Shown here one piece after another: positions 52,494-62,761 of a stretch of DNA of 64,000 bases; the stretch's first letter is position 1; every line of letters begins with the position of its first letter. The stretch is from NCBI GenBank assembly GCA_002838185.1, contig CP017948.1:124001-188000 (forward strand). Direction: 5' to 3'. This DNA comes from Tenericutes bacterium MO-XQ. Lineage in GTDB: Bacteria; Bacillota_I; Bacilli_A; Acholeplasmatales; Acholeplasmataceae. The notes below the pieces were generated by a model that did no database searches, had not been told where the DNA came from, and saw only the letters and a program-made list of their open reading frames with translations. The position numbers and the translations under genes are program-made.

Positions 52494-53978
52494 TTATCTG
52501 TGTTTTAAATGTGGAAATAAGATGACATCTCTAATATTAGGTGTGTTGGTTAATAACATAATGAATCGATCAATACCAATACCGATACCACCAGTAGGAG
52601 GCATACCATATTCAAGAGCTTCAACAAAATCGATATCCATTTCTGTTGCTTCATCATTTCCTAAATCTTTTTCTTTTAATTGATTTTCAAATCTTTCTTT
52701 TTGATCGATTGGATCGTTTAATTCACTAAATGCATTTGCATATTCACTACGCATAATGAATAACTCAAAACGATCTGTAAATCTTGGATCATCTGCATTC
52801 TTTTTAGCAAGTGGTGATATTTCAATTGGATGACCATAAACAATCGTTGGTTGAATGATCTTATCTTCAACATAGTGTTCAAAGAAAGCTTCAACGATAT
52901 GACCATAACTAAAATGTTTTTCAACATGGATGTCATGTTCTTTAGCGATTGCTTTTGCTTCATCTAAAGTCATGTGTTTCCAGAAATCTACACCAGAAAT
53001 TTCTTTAACAGCATCCACCATATGCCAACGTTTCCAAGGTGCTTGCATGTGAATCACTTCATCTTGGTAATTGATATCATGTGATCCTAAAATTTCTTTT
53101 GTTACTGTTGATAGACAGCCTTCAACTAAATCCATCATATCTTCCATATCTGCATAAGCAAGATATGCTTCGATGGTTGTGAATTCTGGATTGTGTTTAG
53201 CATCCATACCTTCATTTCTAAATAATCTACCAATTTCATAAACTGCTTCTAATCCACCAACAATTAAGCGTTTAAGTGGAAGCTCAGTTGCTATTCTTAA
53301 GTAGAAGTCCATATCTAATGCATTATGATGTGTCACAAAAGGACGTGCTGCTGCACCACCTAAAATCGATTGAAGTACTGGTGTTTCAACTTCAATGAAT
53401 CCTCTTGAATCGAAATAGTTTTGAATGGCTCTAATAATTTTAGGGCGTGTCATCGCAACTCTTCTAGCATCTTCACTCACGATTAAATCAACATAACGTC
53501 TACGTCTGGATTCTTCCTTATCTTGAAGACCATGAAACTTATCAGGAAGTGGTCTTAAAGCCTTAGTTAAGTGAGTATATTCAGATGCTTTAACAGTTAG
53601 TTCATTGGTTTTCGTTCTAAAAAGAACACCTTTGATACCAACGATGTCTCCTAAATCAGCTTGTCTAAATAATTTATAGTTTTCTTCACCGATTTGATCT
53701 TGTCTAACATAAACTTGGATTTGTCCATCACGATCTTTAACGTGCATAAATCCTGCTTTACCTTGACCTCTTTTTAATACAATACGACCTGCTATAGATA
53801 CTTCTATATGTTTTTCTTCTAATTGGTCATGATCAAATGGTTCATATGTGTCATGAATTGTTTTTGCATCATGTGTTCTTACATATTTTTGTCCAAAGGG
53901 TTCAACACCCATGTCTTTTAATTCTTGTGCTTTTTGTCTACGCACAAGTTGTTGTTCATTGATATCATCTGGATACAT
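52494..53978 (-). CDS. lysS: Lysyl-tRNA synthetase, class II
   Basis: LysS charges tRNA-Lys. The 494-residue protein has the N-terminal OB-fold anticodon-binding domain ([32 protein letters not shown]) and the class II catalytic core with motif 2 ([26 protein letters not shown]) and motif 3 ([19 protein letters not shown]). Length matches bacterial LysS. A TATAAT box and a terminator in the 55 bases upstream suggest its own promoter, separate from rqcP. AGGAGG precedes the ATG. Confidence 0.97.
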   Translation of the reverse strand: MYPDDINEQQLVRRQKAQELKDMGVEPFGQKYVRTHDAKTIHDTYEPFDHDQLEEKHIEVSIAGRIVLKRGQGKAGFMHVKDRDGQIQVYVRQDQIGEENYKLFRQADLGDIVGIKGVLFRTKTNELTVKASEYTHLTKALRPLPDKFHGLQDKEESRRRRYVDLIVSEDARRVAMTRPKIIRAIQNYFDSRGFIEVETPVLQSILGGAAARPFVTHHNALDMDFYLRIATELPLKRLIVGGLEAVYEIGRLFRNEGMDAKHNPEFTTIEAYLAYADMEDMMDLVEGCLSTVTKEILGSHDINYQDEVIHMQAPWKRWHMVDAVKEISGVDFWKHMTLDEAKAIAKEHDIHVEKHFSYGHIVEAFFEHYVEDKIIQPTIVYGHPIEISPLAKKNADDPRFTDRFELFIMRSEYANAFSELNDPIDQKERFENQLKEKDLGNDEATEMDIDFVEALEYGMPPTGGIGIGIDRFIMLLTNTPNIRDVILFPHLKHR

Positions 53979-54012
53979 ATTCTAATCCTCCTAATCCTTG
54001 ATATTATATCAT

Positions 54013-54047
54013 AGAAAAAGCCATAATAAAATATTATGGCCTTTTTT
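54013..54047. terminator. Terminator between rqcP and lysS
   Basis: AAAGCCATAATA pairs with TATTATGGCcTTT; on the minus strand it is followed by GGCTTTTTC, so it ends the tilS-hpt-ftsH-rqcP transcript. Confidence 0.8.
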
Positions 54048-54279
54048 CTTCACTTAAAAGCTCATACATCAATTCGTCTTTTCTAGGTGTTAAACTTATA
54101 ACTTTAACCTTTATAATTTTTAAACCTAAATGCAGCGTAATGATGTCATTTACTTTAACTGTAGAAGAAGGTTTTGCAACTTTATCATTGATTTCTACTT
54201 TGTCTTTAGTTGCAGCTTCTTTTGCAACAGTTCTTCGTTTAATGAGTCTAGCGACTTTTAAATATTTATCAAGACGCAT
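54034..54279 (-). CDS. rqcP: S4-domain RNA-binding protein RqcP
   Basis: The 81-residue protein is almost entirely an S4 domain: [49 protein letters not shown]. In Firmicutes the protein in this setting (YabO/RqcP) helps ribosome-associated quality control by acting with RqcH on stalled 50S subunits. The start is the ATG inside the last codons of ftsH (11-base overlap), which gives the standard S4 N-terminus; a longer frame from 54321 would run inside ftsH. Confidence 0.88.
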   Translation of the reverse strand: MRLDKYLKVARLIKRRTVAKEAATKDKVEINDKVAKPSSTVKVNDIITLHLGLKIIKVKVISLTPRKDELMYELLSEEKRP

Positions 54280-56185
54280 CTTCAGTTTTACCGTTTTTTT
54301 CATTCCACCATGAAAGTTCACCAGTATTAACGATTTCTTCGATGTCAGATTTAGTTAATGTTTCTACTTCAACTAAGAAATGAGCAATTTTATCTAGTAA
54401 ATCACGGTTTTCAGTAATAATTGTTTTAGCTTTATTAAAGCAAGTTGTGATAATATGTCTAACTTCTGAGTCAATTTCATGTGCAACTTGATCAGAGAAG
54501 TTTTTCTCTTTAAAGTAATCTCTACCTAAGAAGACATTTCCACTACCTGTTTCATATTGTACAGGACCTAAGTCACTCATACCATATTCAGTAACCATTG
54601 CTCTTGCAATTTTAGTTGCAATCTGGAAGTCATTATAAGCACCAGTAGTTACCGTATCAAATACGATTTCTTCAGCTACTCTACCACCAAGATAACTTGT
54701 AATTTTTGCAAGTAATGATTTTTTAGTTTCCAAGAATTTTTCTTCAGCAGGTGTCATTAAGTTATATCCACCAGCTTGACCTCTAGGAATAATTGTTACT
54801 TTTTGAACGACATTTGCATCTTCAAGTTTGATACCGATGATTGCATGTCCTGCTTCATGATAAGCAACTGTTTTCTTTTCGGAAACAGAATATTTTCTAC
54901 TCTTTTTAGCAGGTCCCATCATCACTCGGTCAATCGCTTCATCTAAATCTTGTTCAGATACTAATGTTCTATTGTCACGAGCTGCAAGGAGTGCTGCTTC
55001 ATTAAGTAAGTTTTCAATATCAGCCCCAGAGAATCCTGGAATACGATTTGCAAATTCATCTAAATTAATTTTTGGATCAATTTTTTTGTTTCTAGCATGT
55101 ACTTTTAAGATTGCTGCACGACCTCTCATATCAGGAAGTGAAATCGTAATTTGACGATCGAAACGACCTGGACGAAGAAGTGCTGGATCTAATACATCAG
55201 GACGGTTTGTTGCAGCCATGATAATGATACCCATGTTGCCTGTAAATCCATCCATTTCAACTAATAATTGGTTAAGTGTTTGTTCTCTTTCATCGTGTCC
55301 GCCACCAAGACCGGCACCACGTTGACGACCAACTGCATCGATTTCATCTATAAAGATGATACATGGTGAGTTTTCTTTAGCAACTTTGAATAAGTCACGT
55401 ACACGAGAAGCACCAACACCAACAAACATTTCCACAAAATCAGAACCTGAGATTGAGAAGAATGGAACATTTGCTTCACCAGCTACGGCTTTTGCAAGTA
55501 ATGTTTTACCAGTACCAGGAGCACCTACAAGAAGTACACCTTTTGGAATTCTAGCACCCATATCAACATATTTTTTAGGTGCTTTAAGGAAGTCAATAAG
55601 TTCTTCCATTTCCTCTTTTTCTTCATCAACACCAGCAACGTCTTTAAATGTTACTGTTTTTTCACGATTTAATTTTGCTCTATTTTTAGCGAAATCAAAT
55701 GCACGATTATTTTGACTGTTTGCATTTCTAAAAATAATAAATAATACAACAACAAATAAAATTAGTGGAGCTAAATTTATGAGTATACTCCAGAATGTAA
55801 TTCCAGATTTCTCAACAATTTGAGTATCTCCTCCATAAGCTTCAACAGTTTCTAGAATATCTTGAGCTTGATCGATACGCATCACGCGTTCAAACATTAA
55901 AATGTTGTCATAACTTGTAACATATTGCTCATAAATCACACCACGGACAGTAACTAGATCGTAGTTATCTCCTCCGATGAGTTCATATTCTATAGATTCA
56001 ATGTGACCTGCATTTGCTGCAGCTTCAATTTCACTTGCGGTTAAGTCATTCACTTGACCAGTGAAAGCATCTCTTAAAAATAAGAATATACCGATTACAA
56101 TGATTAATGTGAAAATCATGATGATATAATCAGGTTTTTTTCTCATTTCAGGCTTTCTTGTAGGTCTTTTTGGATTTTGGTTCAT
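54269..56185 (-). CDS. ftsH: ATP-dependent zinc metalloprotease FtsH
   Basis: FtsH is the membrane-bound AAA+ protease that degrades damaged or regulatory membrane and cytosolic proteins. The 638-residue protein has two transmembrane segments (about 20-37 and 134-152) around an extracellular domain, Walker A GAPGTGKT at 221-228, Walker [10 protein letters not shown], the second region of homology ([20 protein letters not shown]), and the zinc motif HEAGH at 443-447. It lies 12 bases after hpt in the conserved tilS-hpt-ftsH order. Confidence 0.97.
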   Translation of the reverse strand: MNQNPKRPTRKPEMRKKPDYIIMIFTLIIVIGIFLFLRDAFTGQVNDLTASEIEAAANAGHIESIEYELIGGDNYDLVTVRGVIYEQYVTSYDNILMFERVMRIDQAQDILETVEAYGGDTQIVEKSGITFWSILINLAPLILFVVVLFIIFRNANSQNNRAFDFAKNRAKLNREKTVTFKDVAGVDEEKEEMEELIDFLKAPKKYVDMGARIPKGVLLVGAPGTGKTLLAKAVAGEANVPFFSISGSDFVEMFVGVGASRVRDLFKVAKENSPCIIFIDEIDAVGRQRGAGLGGGHDEREQTLNQLLVEMDGFTGNMGIIIMAATNRPDVLDPALLRPGRFDRQITISLPDMRGRAAILKVHARNKKIDPKINLDEFANRIPGFSGADIENLLNEAALLAARDNRTLVSEQDLDEAIDRVMMGPAKKSRKYSVSEKKTVAYHEAGHAIIGIKLEDANVVQKVTIIPRGQAGGYNLMTPAEEKFLETKKSLLAKITSYLGGRVAEEIVFDTVTTGAYNDFQIATKIARAMVTEYGMSDLGPVQYETGSGNVFLGRDYFKEKNFSDQVAHEIDSEVRHIITTCFNKAKTIITENRDLLDKIAHFLVEVETLTKSDIEEIVNTGELSWWNEKNGKTEDAS

Positions 56186-56197
56186 ATAGCCACCCCT

Positions 56198-56749
56198 TTA
56201 CTTGCTTTCTTCAGATGTGTAAACTTCTGGTTTTAATACACCAACATAAGGTAGGTTTCTATAGTATTCGTTGTAATCTAATCCATAACCAACAACGAAT
56301 AGTTTAGGAATGGTTTTACCAACGTACTTAGGCACATATGGTTTTGTTCTACCTTCTGGTTTGTCTAATAAGGTTGCAATCTCTACAGATAGTGCACCTC
56401 TATGTTTTAATAATTCTACGATTGTTACAATTGTGTTTCCAGTATCTACGATATCTTCAACAATGATTACATGTCGTCCGCTGACTGAAATATCTAAATC
56501 CATTTTGATTTTTACATCACCTGATGAGCTAATACCACCGTGATAACTACTCACTGACATGTAAGCCATATCAACTTTGAGTTCAATCTTTTTAGATAAA
56601 TCTGACATGAAAGGTACACAACCTTTAAGAAGTCCAATCAAAATAGGATTCTTATCTTTGTAGTCATGTGTTAATGTTTGACCTAATTCGGTACAGATAT
56701 GATCAATTTCTTTTTCAGATACTAAAATCTCTGATATATCATTATGCAT
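56198..56749 (-). CDS. hpt: Hypoxanthine phosphoribosyltransferase
   Basis: Hpt salvages hypoxanthine and guanine using PRPP. The 183-residue protein has the PRPP-binding signature VIIVEDIVDTGNTI, with the acidic pair before TGNT, and the flexible-loop segment VDMAYMSVSSYHGG. Its start overlaps the tilS stop by eight bases, and ftsH follows after 12 bases. Length is typical. Confidence 0.95.
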   Translation of the reverse strand: MHNDISEILVSEKEIDHICTELGQTLTHDYKDKNPILIGLLKGCVPFMSDLSKKIELKVDMAYMSVSSYHGGISSSGDVKIKMDLDISVSGRHVIIVEDIVDTGNTIVTIVELLKHRGALSVEIATLLDKPEGRTKPYVPKYVGKTIPKLFVVGYGLDYNEYYRNLPYVGVLKPEVYTSEESK

Positions 56750-58031
56750 GTTTTGTCTCCTTTAGTTTGAAATAAATAGTATGTTGTTTTCCTAGCGTTT
56801 GATTCAAGTATAAATCTTGAACCCACAATATGTTGTTTTCACTGTCTGTTAATACCCATAATGTGTTTCTTTTTTCCATTGGGATTTTTTTATCAATCAA
56901 TAAATCTTTTAGCTTTTTGTGTCCAAAATTATAGGCTAGTTTATCACCATTCTGGCGATGTCTAATCCATAACGGAAACGCTAATTTATTATAACATAAT
57001 TTTTCTAAATCTTCAGTATGAATGTTTGAATTATCTAAAAATGTGAAAATTACGTTATTTGGAAGTTTAGTTTCACCATTTTTTACTTCATATTTCCCAT
57101 GTTTTTCGGTTTTTTTGGGTGATACATATGATTTATCATATGCTTTAATGAATTGATACTGATTAGATAAATCAATGACTTGATTAGGTTTGTCATTTAG
57201 GATCATATGTTTTATCGTAATAATGATCTCATAAGATGTATTAATTTGCTTTTCTTCAAGTAGATATGCAATCATGTCTTCTTGGATTGCTACATCAAGT
57301 GTTTTGAAGACTTTTATATCAATTTCTTGCGATTGATTTAATGTTTTTAGGGTTGTATTTCTAATGAAATTAAAGGCTTTAGTGAGTTGCTGATGATAGT
57401 TTTTAGCTTGTGATAATAAATTAAGATTTTCTTGTTTCATAATTGGAATGATTGCATGTCTATAGCGATTACGTAAATAATAGTTTTCTTCATTTGATTC
57501 ATCATCTAAAAAGGGAATATTGTGTTTTGAAACATAATCCAAAATCTCTTTTTTTGATGTGTATAAAAGAGGCTTTACATAAGTGATGCCTTTTTTTGTG
57601 TGAGAAAGTAACATACCAGCATAACCTAACAAGTTAGATCCTCTAGTAAGTTTAATTAAAATGTTTTCTAATAAATCATCCAGATGATGTGCAGTTAAAA
57701 TGTATTTTGCTTTTGCGACTTTAGCAACATCTTTTAAGTAATGAAGACGCATTTTATGCGCTTGATGGTGGAAATTTCCCTCAACAACTTCGATTAGATA
57801 ATAGTGGAATGGAATGTCATTTTCTTGACAGTATGATCTGACTAAATCAGCTTCAATTTTTGATTGCTGTCTTTTCATATGATTAAAATGGACAACCTCA
57901 ATTTTATAGCTGTTTTCCTTAAGCATAGAAAGCAATAACATTGAGTCTGCACCACCGCTCACAGATATGATTAATTTGGTATTTTTTGAGATTTTCAGTT
58001 CGTTTTGTAATAAATCGATCACATCAATCAT
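56742..58031 (-). CDS. tilS: tRNA(Ile)-lysidine synthetase
   Basis: TilS modifies the wobble C of tRNA-Ile(CAU) to lysidine so it reads AUA; it is essential in most bacteria. The 429-residue protein has the ATP pyrophosphatase P-loop SVSGGADSMLLL near residue 23, the TAHHLDDLLENILIKLTRGS segment, and a C-terminal domain ending near RHRQNGDKLAYNFGHKKLKDLLIDKKIPMEKR, the TilS-specific tail. GGAGGTGG precedes the ATG. It is the first gene of its cluster, divergent from maf. Confidence 0.95.
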   Translation of the reverse strand: MIDVIDLLQNELKISKNTKLIISVSGGADSMLLLSMLKENSYKIEVVHFNHMKRQQSKIEADLVRSYCQENDIPFHYYLIEVVEGNFHHQAHKMRLHYLKDVAKVAKAKYILTAHHLDDLLENILIKLTRGSNLLGYAGMLLSHTKKGITYVKPLLYTSKKEILDYVSKHNIPFLDDESNEENYYLRNRYRHAIIPIMKQENLNLLSQAKNYHQQLTKAFNFIRNTTLKTLNQSQEIDIKVFKTLDVAIQEDMIAYLLEEKQINTSYEIIITIKHMILNDKPNQVIDLSNQYQFIKAYDKSYVSPKKTEKHGKYEVKNGETKLPNNVIFTFLDNSNIHTEDLEKLCYNKLAFPLWIRHRQNGDKLAYNFGHKKLKDLLIDKKIPMEKRNTLWVLTDSENNILWVQDLYLNQTLGKQHTIYFKLKETKHA

Positions 58032-58163
58032 AAATCCACCTCCGATATAATTACATTATATCATGGTTTAAGTTAATAGATATTTGGAGGTGATAAGAAA
58101 TCAAAGATATGATATAATAGGTTTTGAGTTTGAACAAGACGTGATGAAAGGAGAAAATACATC

Positions 58164-58187
58164 ATGTTGATGTATGAAAATTTATGA
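58164..58187 (+). CDS. Candidate 7-codon leader peptide before maf
   Basis: The frame encodes MLMYENL and follows a better ribosome binding site (AAAGGAG, 10 bases) than maf itself has. Its stop TGA overlaps the maf start ATG, so ribosomes ending here could restart on maf. A perfect repeat, TACATCA/TGATGTA, places its start codon in a hairpin. Too short to be certain. Confidence 0.35.
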   Translation: MLMYENL

Positions 58188-58738
58188 TAATTTTAGCGAG
58201 TAGTTCTCTAAGAAGATCAAAACTATTAAAAGATGCAGGGTTAACATTTAAAATCGTCTCTAGTAATATCGAAGAACACTATGATGAAACATTAGAACCT
58301 AAAGAGATTGCAATGTATTTAGCAGAACTAAAAGCAAAGCATATCGCAAAGGATTATCCAAACGATGTCGTCATTGGTGCTGATACAATTGTGGTTTATG
58401 ATCAAAAAATATTAGGTAAACCAAAAGATGAAAATGATGCGATGAACATGCTTAGTATGTTATCTAATCAATGCCATGAGGTTTATACAGGAGTATCATT
58501 AATCAAAAACAATCAAGTTGAGACTTTTGTCAGTCAAACTAGAGTTTGTATGAAACCACTAAGTAAATTAGAAATAGAAGCATATGTAAAAACAGGTGAA
58601 CCCATGGATAAAGCTGGTGCTTATGGCATACAAGGAGATGGTGGAGCCTTAGTTGAAAGATACGATGGAGATTTCTTTACTATCATGGGATTACCTTTAA
58701 AAGAGGTATTAAATAGGTTAAAAAATTTTGAAATATAA
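58184..58738 (+). CDS. maf: Maf-family nucleoside triphosphate pyrophosphatase
   Basis: Maf proteins hydrolyse non-canonical or excess dTTP/UTP to the monophosphate. The 184-residue protein has the SSSLRRSKLLKDAGL N-terminal loop, VVIGADTIVVYDQKILGKPKD with the conserved acids, and the ending MDKAGAYGIQGDGGALVERYDGDFFTIMGLPL, all diagnostic. It lacks its own ribosome binding site, and is probably translated by coupling to the short leader frame that ends at its start codon. A terminator follows. Confidence 0.93.
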   Translation: MIILASSSLRRSKLLKDAGLTFKIVSSNIEEHYDETLEPKEIAMYLAELKAKHIAKDYPNDVVIGADTIVVYDQKILGKPKDENDAMNMLSMLSNQCHEVYTGVSLIKNNQVETFVSQTRVCMKPLSKLEIEAYVKTGEPMDKAGAYGIQGDGGALVERYDGDFFTIMGLPLKEVLNRLKNFEI

Positions 58739-58741
58739 ATG

Positions 58742-58779
58742 AAGCTTTTATATAGTCATATATAAGGGCTTTTTATTTT
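58742..58779 (+). terminator. Terminator after maf
   Basis: AAGC-TTTATATA pairs with TATATAAG-GCTT around GTCA, followed by a T-rich run. Confidence 0.7.
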
Positions 58780-58832
58780 TACCAAATAGGCTTATAATAA
58801 GATTACAAACGCAATTCAAAGAGGTGGTTTTT

Positions 58833-60425
58833 ATGGCACTAAATCAAGATGTTGTTGTATATCAAATCTATCCAAGAAGTTTCAAAGACAGCAATGGAGA
58901 TGGTATAGGAGATATCAAAGGCATTATTTCTAAACTGGATTACATTAGATCACTTGGTGTAGATGTTATTTGGTTGTCGCCTGTTTATAAATCACCTAAT
59001 GATGATAATGGATATGATATAAGCGATTATAAAGATATTAATCCAGAATATGGAACTATGCAAGATATGCATAAATTGATCATCGAAGCTGGGTTAAGAG
59101 GCATTAAGATTATCATGGATCTTGTGATTAATCATACATCTGATGAACATGAATGGTTTATAAAAAGTAAAGCTAAGGATCCTAAATATAGAGATTATTA
59201 TATCTGGAAAGAAAAGCCCAATAACTGGACTAGTTTTTTTGGTGGAAAGGCTTGGACCAAGGTAGATGATGCATATTACCTTCATCTTTTTAGTAAAAAA
59301 CAACCCGATTTAAACTGGAAAAATCCAGAAGTGATGAAAGAAATCAAAGAAATCATGAGATTTTGGTTGGATAAAGGAATTTACGGGTTTAGATGTGATG
59401 TTATAAACATTATATATAAGACAAGTTTAGAAAACGGGAAAAAGAGATTAGTACTTGTTGGTAAAGAACATTATCACCAACAAGAAGGTATGCATGAGAT
59501 ACTTAAAACACTTAGAAAAGAAGTGTTAGATGATTATGAAACATTTACAGTTGGTGAAACTGTGATGGTAACAACCAAGCAAGCTAATGACTTAATCATG
59601 CCAGTGAGACATGAGTTAGATATGATCTTTAGTTTTTCTCATATGGAAGTTGATCAAGTTAATAATAAATGGTTCAAAACTAAATTCAAACCCAAAAAAT
59701 TTATGAAAACACTGACTAAGTGGCAAAACGAAGTTTATTGGAATGCTAATTATTTCGAAAATCATGATCAACCTAGAAGTATTTCTAGATTTGGCGATGA
59801 TCAGAATTATCACGATGAAAGTGCAAAGATGCTAGGTACATTACTCTTTGGATTAAAAGGAACACCTTATATTTACCAAGGTCAAGAAATTGGAATGACA
59901 AATTGTCCATTCAATGATATGAGCGAGTTTAAAGATGTTGAAACACATCGCATTTATGATATCGCAAAAAAAATTGGTATACCCAAAAATATGAGATTTA
60001 AGATGATGCAAAAGACATCAAGAGATAACGCAAGAACACCTATGCAATGGAGTAGTAGTTGTGGTTTTTCTACGACCACTCCTTGGATAAAAGCAAATCC
60101 ATCATGTGAAAAAATTAATGTATTAGATCAAGAAACTACAGCTGATTCTATATTGAATTATTATCGAAAATTAATTCAGTTAAGAAACAAACATCATGTG
60201 CTTAGATATGGAACGTTTGAATCCTTATATGAAAGCAAATCAGTCTATGCATTTAGAAGATTTGATGATGATCACGAGGTTTTCGTGATATGTAATTTTT
60301 CAAAAAAACCTAAAAAAATCAAGATATATATCAAAGGGAAGTTACTAATCTCGAATATTAGAAAAAAAGATTATAATCATGTTTTAGCGCCTTATGAAGC
60401 AAGAATGTATATAAAGGAGATATGA
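58833..60425 (+). CDS. GH13-family alpha-glucosidase (oligo-1,6-glucosidase type)
   Basis: The 530-residue protein lacks a signal peptide and should act in the cytosol. It has the GH13 conserved regions: QIYPRSFKDSNGDGIGDIKGI, DLVINHTSDEHEWF, GFRCDVIN with the nucleophile Asp, TVGETVMV with the acid/base Glu, and YFENHDQPRS with the transition-state Asp. The length and NDDNGYDISDY loop match oligo-1,6-glucosidase or trehalose-6-phosphate hydrolase-like enzymes that hydrolyse short alpha-glucosides. AGAGGTGG precedes the ATG. It is the first gene of a GH13-GH36-GH2 operon. Confidence 0.92.
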   Translation: MALNQDVVVYQIYPRSFKDSNGDGIGDIKGIISKLDYIRSLGVDVIWLSPVYKSPNDDNGYDISDYKDINPEYGTMQDMHKLIIEAGLRGIKIIMDLVINHTSDEHEWFIKSKAKDPKYRDYYIWKEKPNNWTSFFGGKAWTKVDDAYYLHLFSKKQPDLNWKNPEVMKEIKEIMRFWLDKGIYGFRCDVINIIYKTSLENGKKRLVLVGKEHYHQQEGMHEILKTLRKEVLDDYETFTVGETVMVTTKQANDLIMPVRHELDMIFSFSHMEVDQVNNKWFKTKFKPKKFMKTLTKWQNEVYWNANYFENHDQPRSISRFGDDQNYHDESAKMLGTLLFGLKGTPYIYQGQEIGMTNCPFNDMSEFKDVETHRIYDIAKKIGIPKNMRFKMMQKTSRDNARTPMQWSSSCGFSTTTPWIKANPSCEKINVLDQETTADSILNYYRKLIQLRNKHHVLRYGTFESLYESKSVYAFRRFDDDHEVFVICNFSKKPKKIKIYIKGKLLISNIRKKDYNHVLAPYEARMYIKEI

Positions 60426-60426
60426 G

Positions 60427-62757
60427 ATGATTCAATTTAAAGAGCCCTATTTTATCTTAGAAACTAAAGACCTATCATATATCTTTAAACTATTACCAAC
60501 AGGACATTTAGAGCATCTTCATTTTGGAGCTAAAGTTTTAGAAACTGATTTAGAAGAGTTAAATACAAAGCTTACTGCAAAAGCTAGAGGTGTGATTGAT
60601 TATCATCAAGAAGAAGGTAAAGATATACCTCTAGATTTATTACCTTTAGAATATTCATCATTTGGAAAAGGAGATTTCAAGTTAACACCAATTGAAATAA
60701 AAATGCCTGATTCAACTTTTGTTTCAGATTTTGTTTATATAAAACATAAGTTTATTGATGGTATTTTAGCCTCAGAAAAACTTCCAACAGGTTATGATGA
60801 TGACAAGCAAGCACAGACATTGGTTGTTACATTAAAAGATAAGAAGTTTGATATCTTTTTAAACTTAGTGTATACAACTTTTCATTCAAGTAATGTTATT
60901 ACAAGAAGAGTTATTTTAGAAAATAAAGAAAAACAAAGTATTTCCATTCGAAAGATCATGAGTATGATGTTTGATCTATATGGCAATCAATATGATATGT
61001 TAACTTTAGATGGAGATGCAATTAAAGAAGGACAAAAGCATATCACTCCAATCAGTCATGGTACTTATATCAATAGTTCAATGACAGGTGCAAGAAGTTA
61101 TAAACATAATCCAGGTGTCATGTTGATCGAAAAAGGCACACACGAAGATTATGGTGTTTGTTACGGGTTTAACTTAATTTATAGCGGAAATCATTATACA
61201 GCCATCGACCAATCAAGTCATGGCATTTTAAGAGTGATGCAAGGCATCAATCCATCATGTTTTGAATGGGACCTTCATGAACATGAAACCTTTGAAACGC
61301 CAACGTCAGTCATATCTTTTTCAAATCAAGGATTTAATAAGCTTAGTCAACAGATGCATGAGTTTGTTAATCAACATATCATTCCCAGGCAATTTAAACA
61401 AGTAGAAAGACCGATTGTTATTAATAGTTGGGAAGGTTTTTATTTTGACTTTAACGAAAGAAAATTATTAACTCTAGCCAAAAAAGCGAAAGACTTAGGT
61501 ATAGAGTTATTTGTTTTAGATGATGGTTGGTTTTCAACTAGAAACAATGATTTATCTGGTTTAGGTGATTATGATGTTAACTTAAAAAAACTTAAACATG
61601 GTTTGGTTGGATTATCTAAAAAAATCAAAGCTTTGGGACTTAAGTTTGGGTTGTGGTTTGAACCAGAGATGGTTAATCCTAAATCAGAACTTTACACGAA
61701 ACATCCTGAATATGCTGTAAAAATTGAAGATAGAGATCCATCTTTTGGAAGGAATCAACTTGTCTTAGATTTATGCAACATAGAAGTAAGAAAATATATC
61801 ATCTCAAACATGAGCGATATCATTGAAGAAGCGAAACTAGATTACATCAAATGGGATATGAATCGCTATATTACAGACGCTTATTCACCACATCTTAATA
61901 ATCAAGGTATGTTTTATCATACCTATATCTTGGGATTATATGAAATTCTAAAGACTTTGGGTGAAAAATATCCACATATTTTAATAGAAACATGTGCAAG
62001 CGGGGGTAATAGATTTGATTTAGGAATGTTATCATTTGGACCACAAATTTGGAAATCGGATAATACCGACCCAATTGCACGACTTCAAATTCAAAAGGGG
62101 ATGAGTTATTTTTATCCACTTTCTACAATAAGTAATCATGTTTCATTATCGCCTCATGAACAAACATTAAGAAAGACACCATTAGATACCAGGTTTAATG
62201 TTGCGTTATTTGGTGTGTTGGGATATGAACTTGATTTCAAGTATTTAGATCGTTTTGAGCTAAATACGATCAAAGCACACATTGAATTTTACAAAACATA
62301 TAGAAACATTGTTCAATTTGGAACTTTCTATAGATTTAACGAAGATAATGATCATCGTATGATTTACCAAGTAAGTAAAGATGACGTGCATATTGTAGGA
62401 AATTATCAGATATTAGCACTTCCAAATCCTAATTTGGAAAAATTAAAAATTAAACATTTAAAACCTAATCAGGTATATCAAATGCAATCCATGGGTCAAA
62501 AAATGACATTGGATCAATTTGGGCATTTGATTTCACACGCATTACCTATCAAGCTCAATCCCAAAAAAGCTTTATTTAGAATCGTATCACATTTTAAAAA
62601 GCTTGATAATGCAAGTGAAGATGTTTTATTATCAGGACAATCACTCATGCATGGATATAAAATGAAACAACAATTTATGGGTACATATTATAATGATCAA
62701 ACCAGAATTCTAGGGGATTTTGGATCACAAGTATATGTCATTAAAGAAAGGAATTGA
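60427..62757 (+). CDS. GH36-family alpha-galactosidase
   Basis: The 776-residue protein starts one base after the GH13 stop. It has the GH36 layout: an N-terminal beta-sandwich, then the TIM barrel with SWEGFYFDFNERKLLTLAKKAKDLGIELFVLDDGWF, GLWFEPEMVNPKSELY, YIKWDMNR with the nucleophile Asp, and CASGGNRFDLGMLSFGPQIWKSDNTDP with the acid/base Asp. It should release alpha-galactose from raffinose- or melibiose-type sugars in the cytosol. It is slightly longer than the usual 720-740 residues. Confidence 0.93.
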   Translation: MIQFKEPYFILETKDLSYIFKLLPTGHLEHLHFGAKVLETDLEELNTKLTAKARGVIDYHQEEGKDIPLDLLPLEYSSFGKGDFKLTPIEIKMPDSTFVSDFVYIKHKFIDGILASEKLPTGYDDDKQAQTLVVTLKDKKFDIFLNLVYTTFHSSNVITRRVILENKEKQSISIRKIMSMMFDLYGNQYDMLTLDGDAIKEGQKHITPISHGTYINSSMTGARSYKHNPGVMLIEKGTHEDYGVCYGFNLIYSGNHYTAIDQSSHGILRVMQGINPSCFEWDLHEHETFETPTSVISFSNQGFNKLSQQMHEFVNQHIIPRQFKQVERPIVINSWEGFYFDFNERKLLTLAKKAKDLGIELFVLDDGWFSTRNNDLSGLGDYDVNLKKLKHGLVGLSKKIKALGLKFGLWFEPEMVNPKSELYTKHPEYAVKIEDRDPSFGRNQLVLDLCNIEVRKYIISNMSDIIEEAKLDYIKWDMNRYITDAYSPHLNNQGMFYHTYILGLYEILKTLGEKYPHILIETCASGGNRFDLGMLSFGPQIWKSDNTDPIARLQIQKGMSYFYPLSTISNHVSLSPHEQTLRKTPLDTRFNVALFGVLGYELDFKYLDRFELNTIKAHIEFYKTYRNIVQFGTFYRFNEDNDHRMIYQVSKDDVHIVGNYQILALPNPNLEKLKIKHLKPNQVYQMQSMGQKMTLDQFGHLISHALPIKLNPKKALFRIVSHFKKLDNASEDVLLSGQSLMHGYKMKQQFMGTYYNDQTRILGDFGSQVYVIKERN

Positions 62758-62761
62758 TAAG

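Noticed and set aside
55356-55715. Open frame of 119 codons opposite ftsH
   Set aside because: It is antisense to the conserved AAA+ domain of FtsH, has low-complexity Ser/Thr/Pro content, and has no ribosome binding site.
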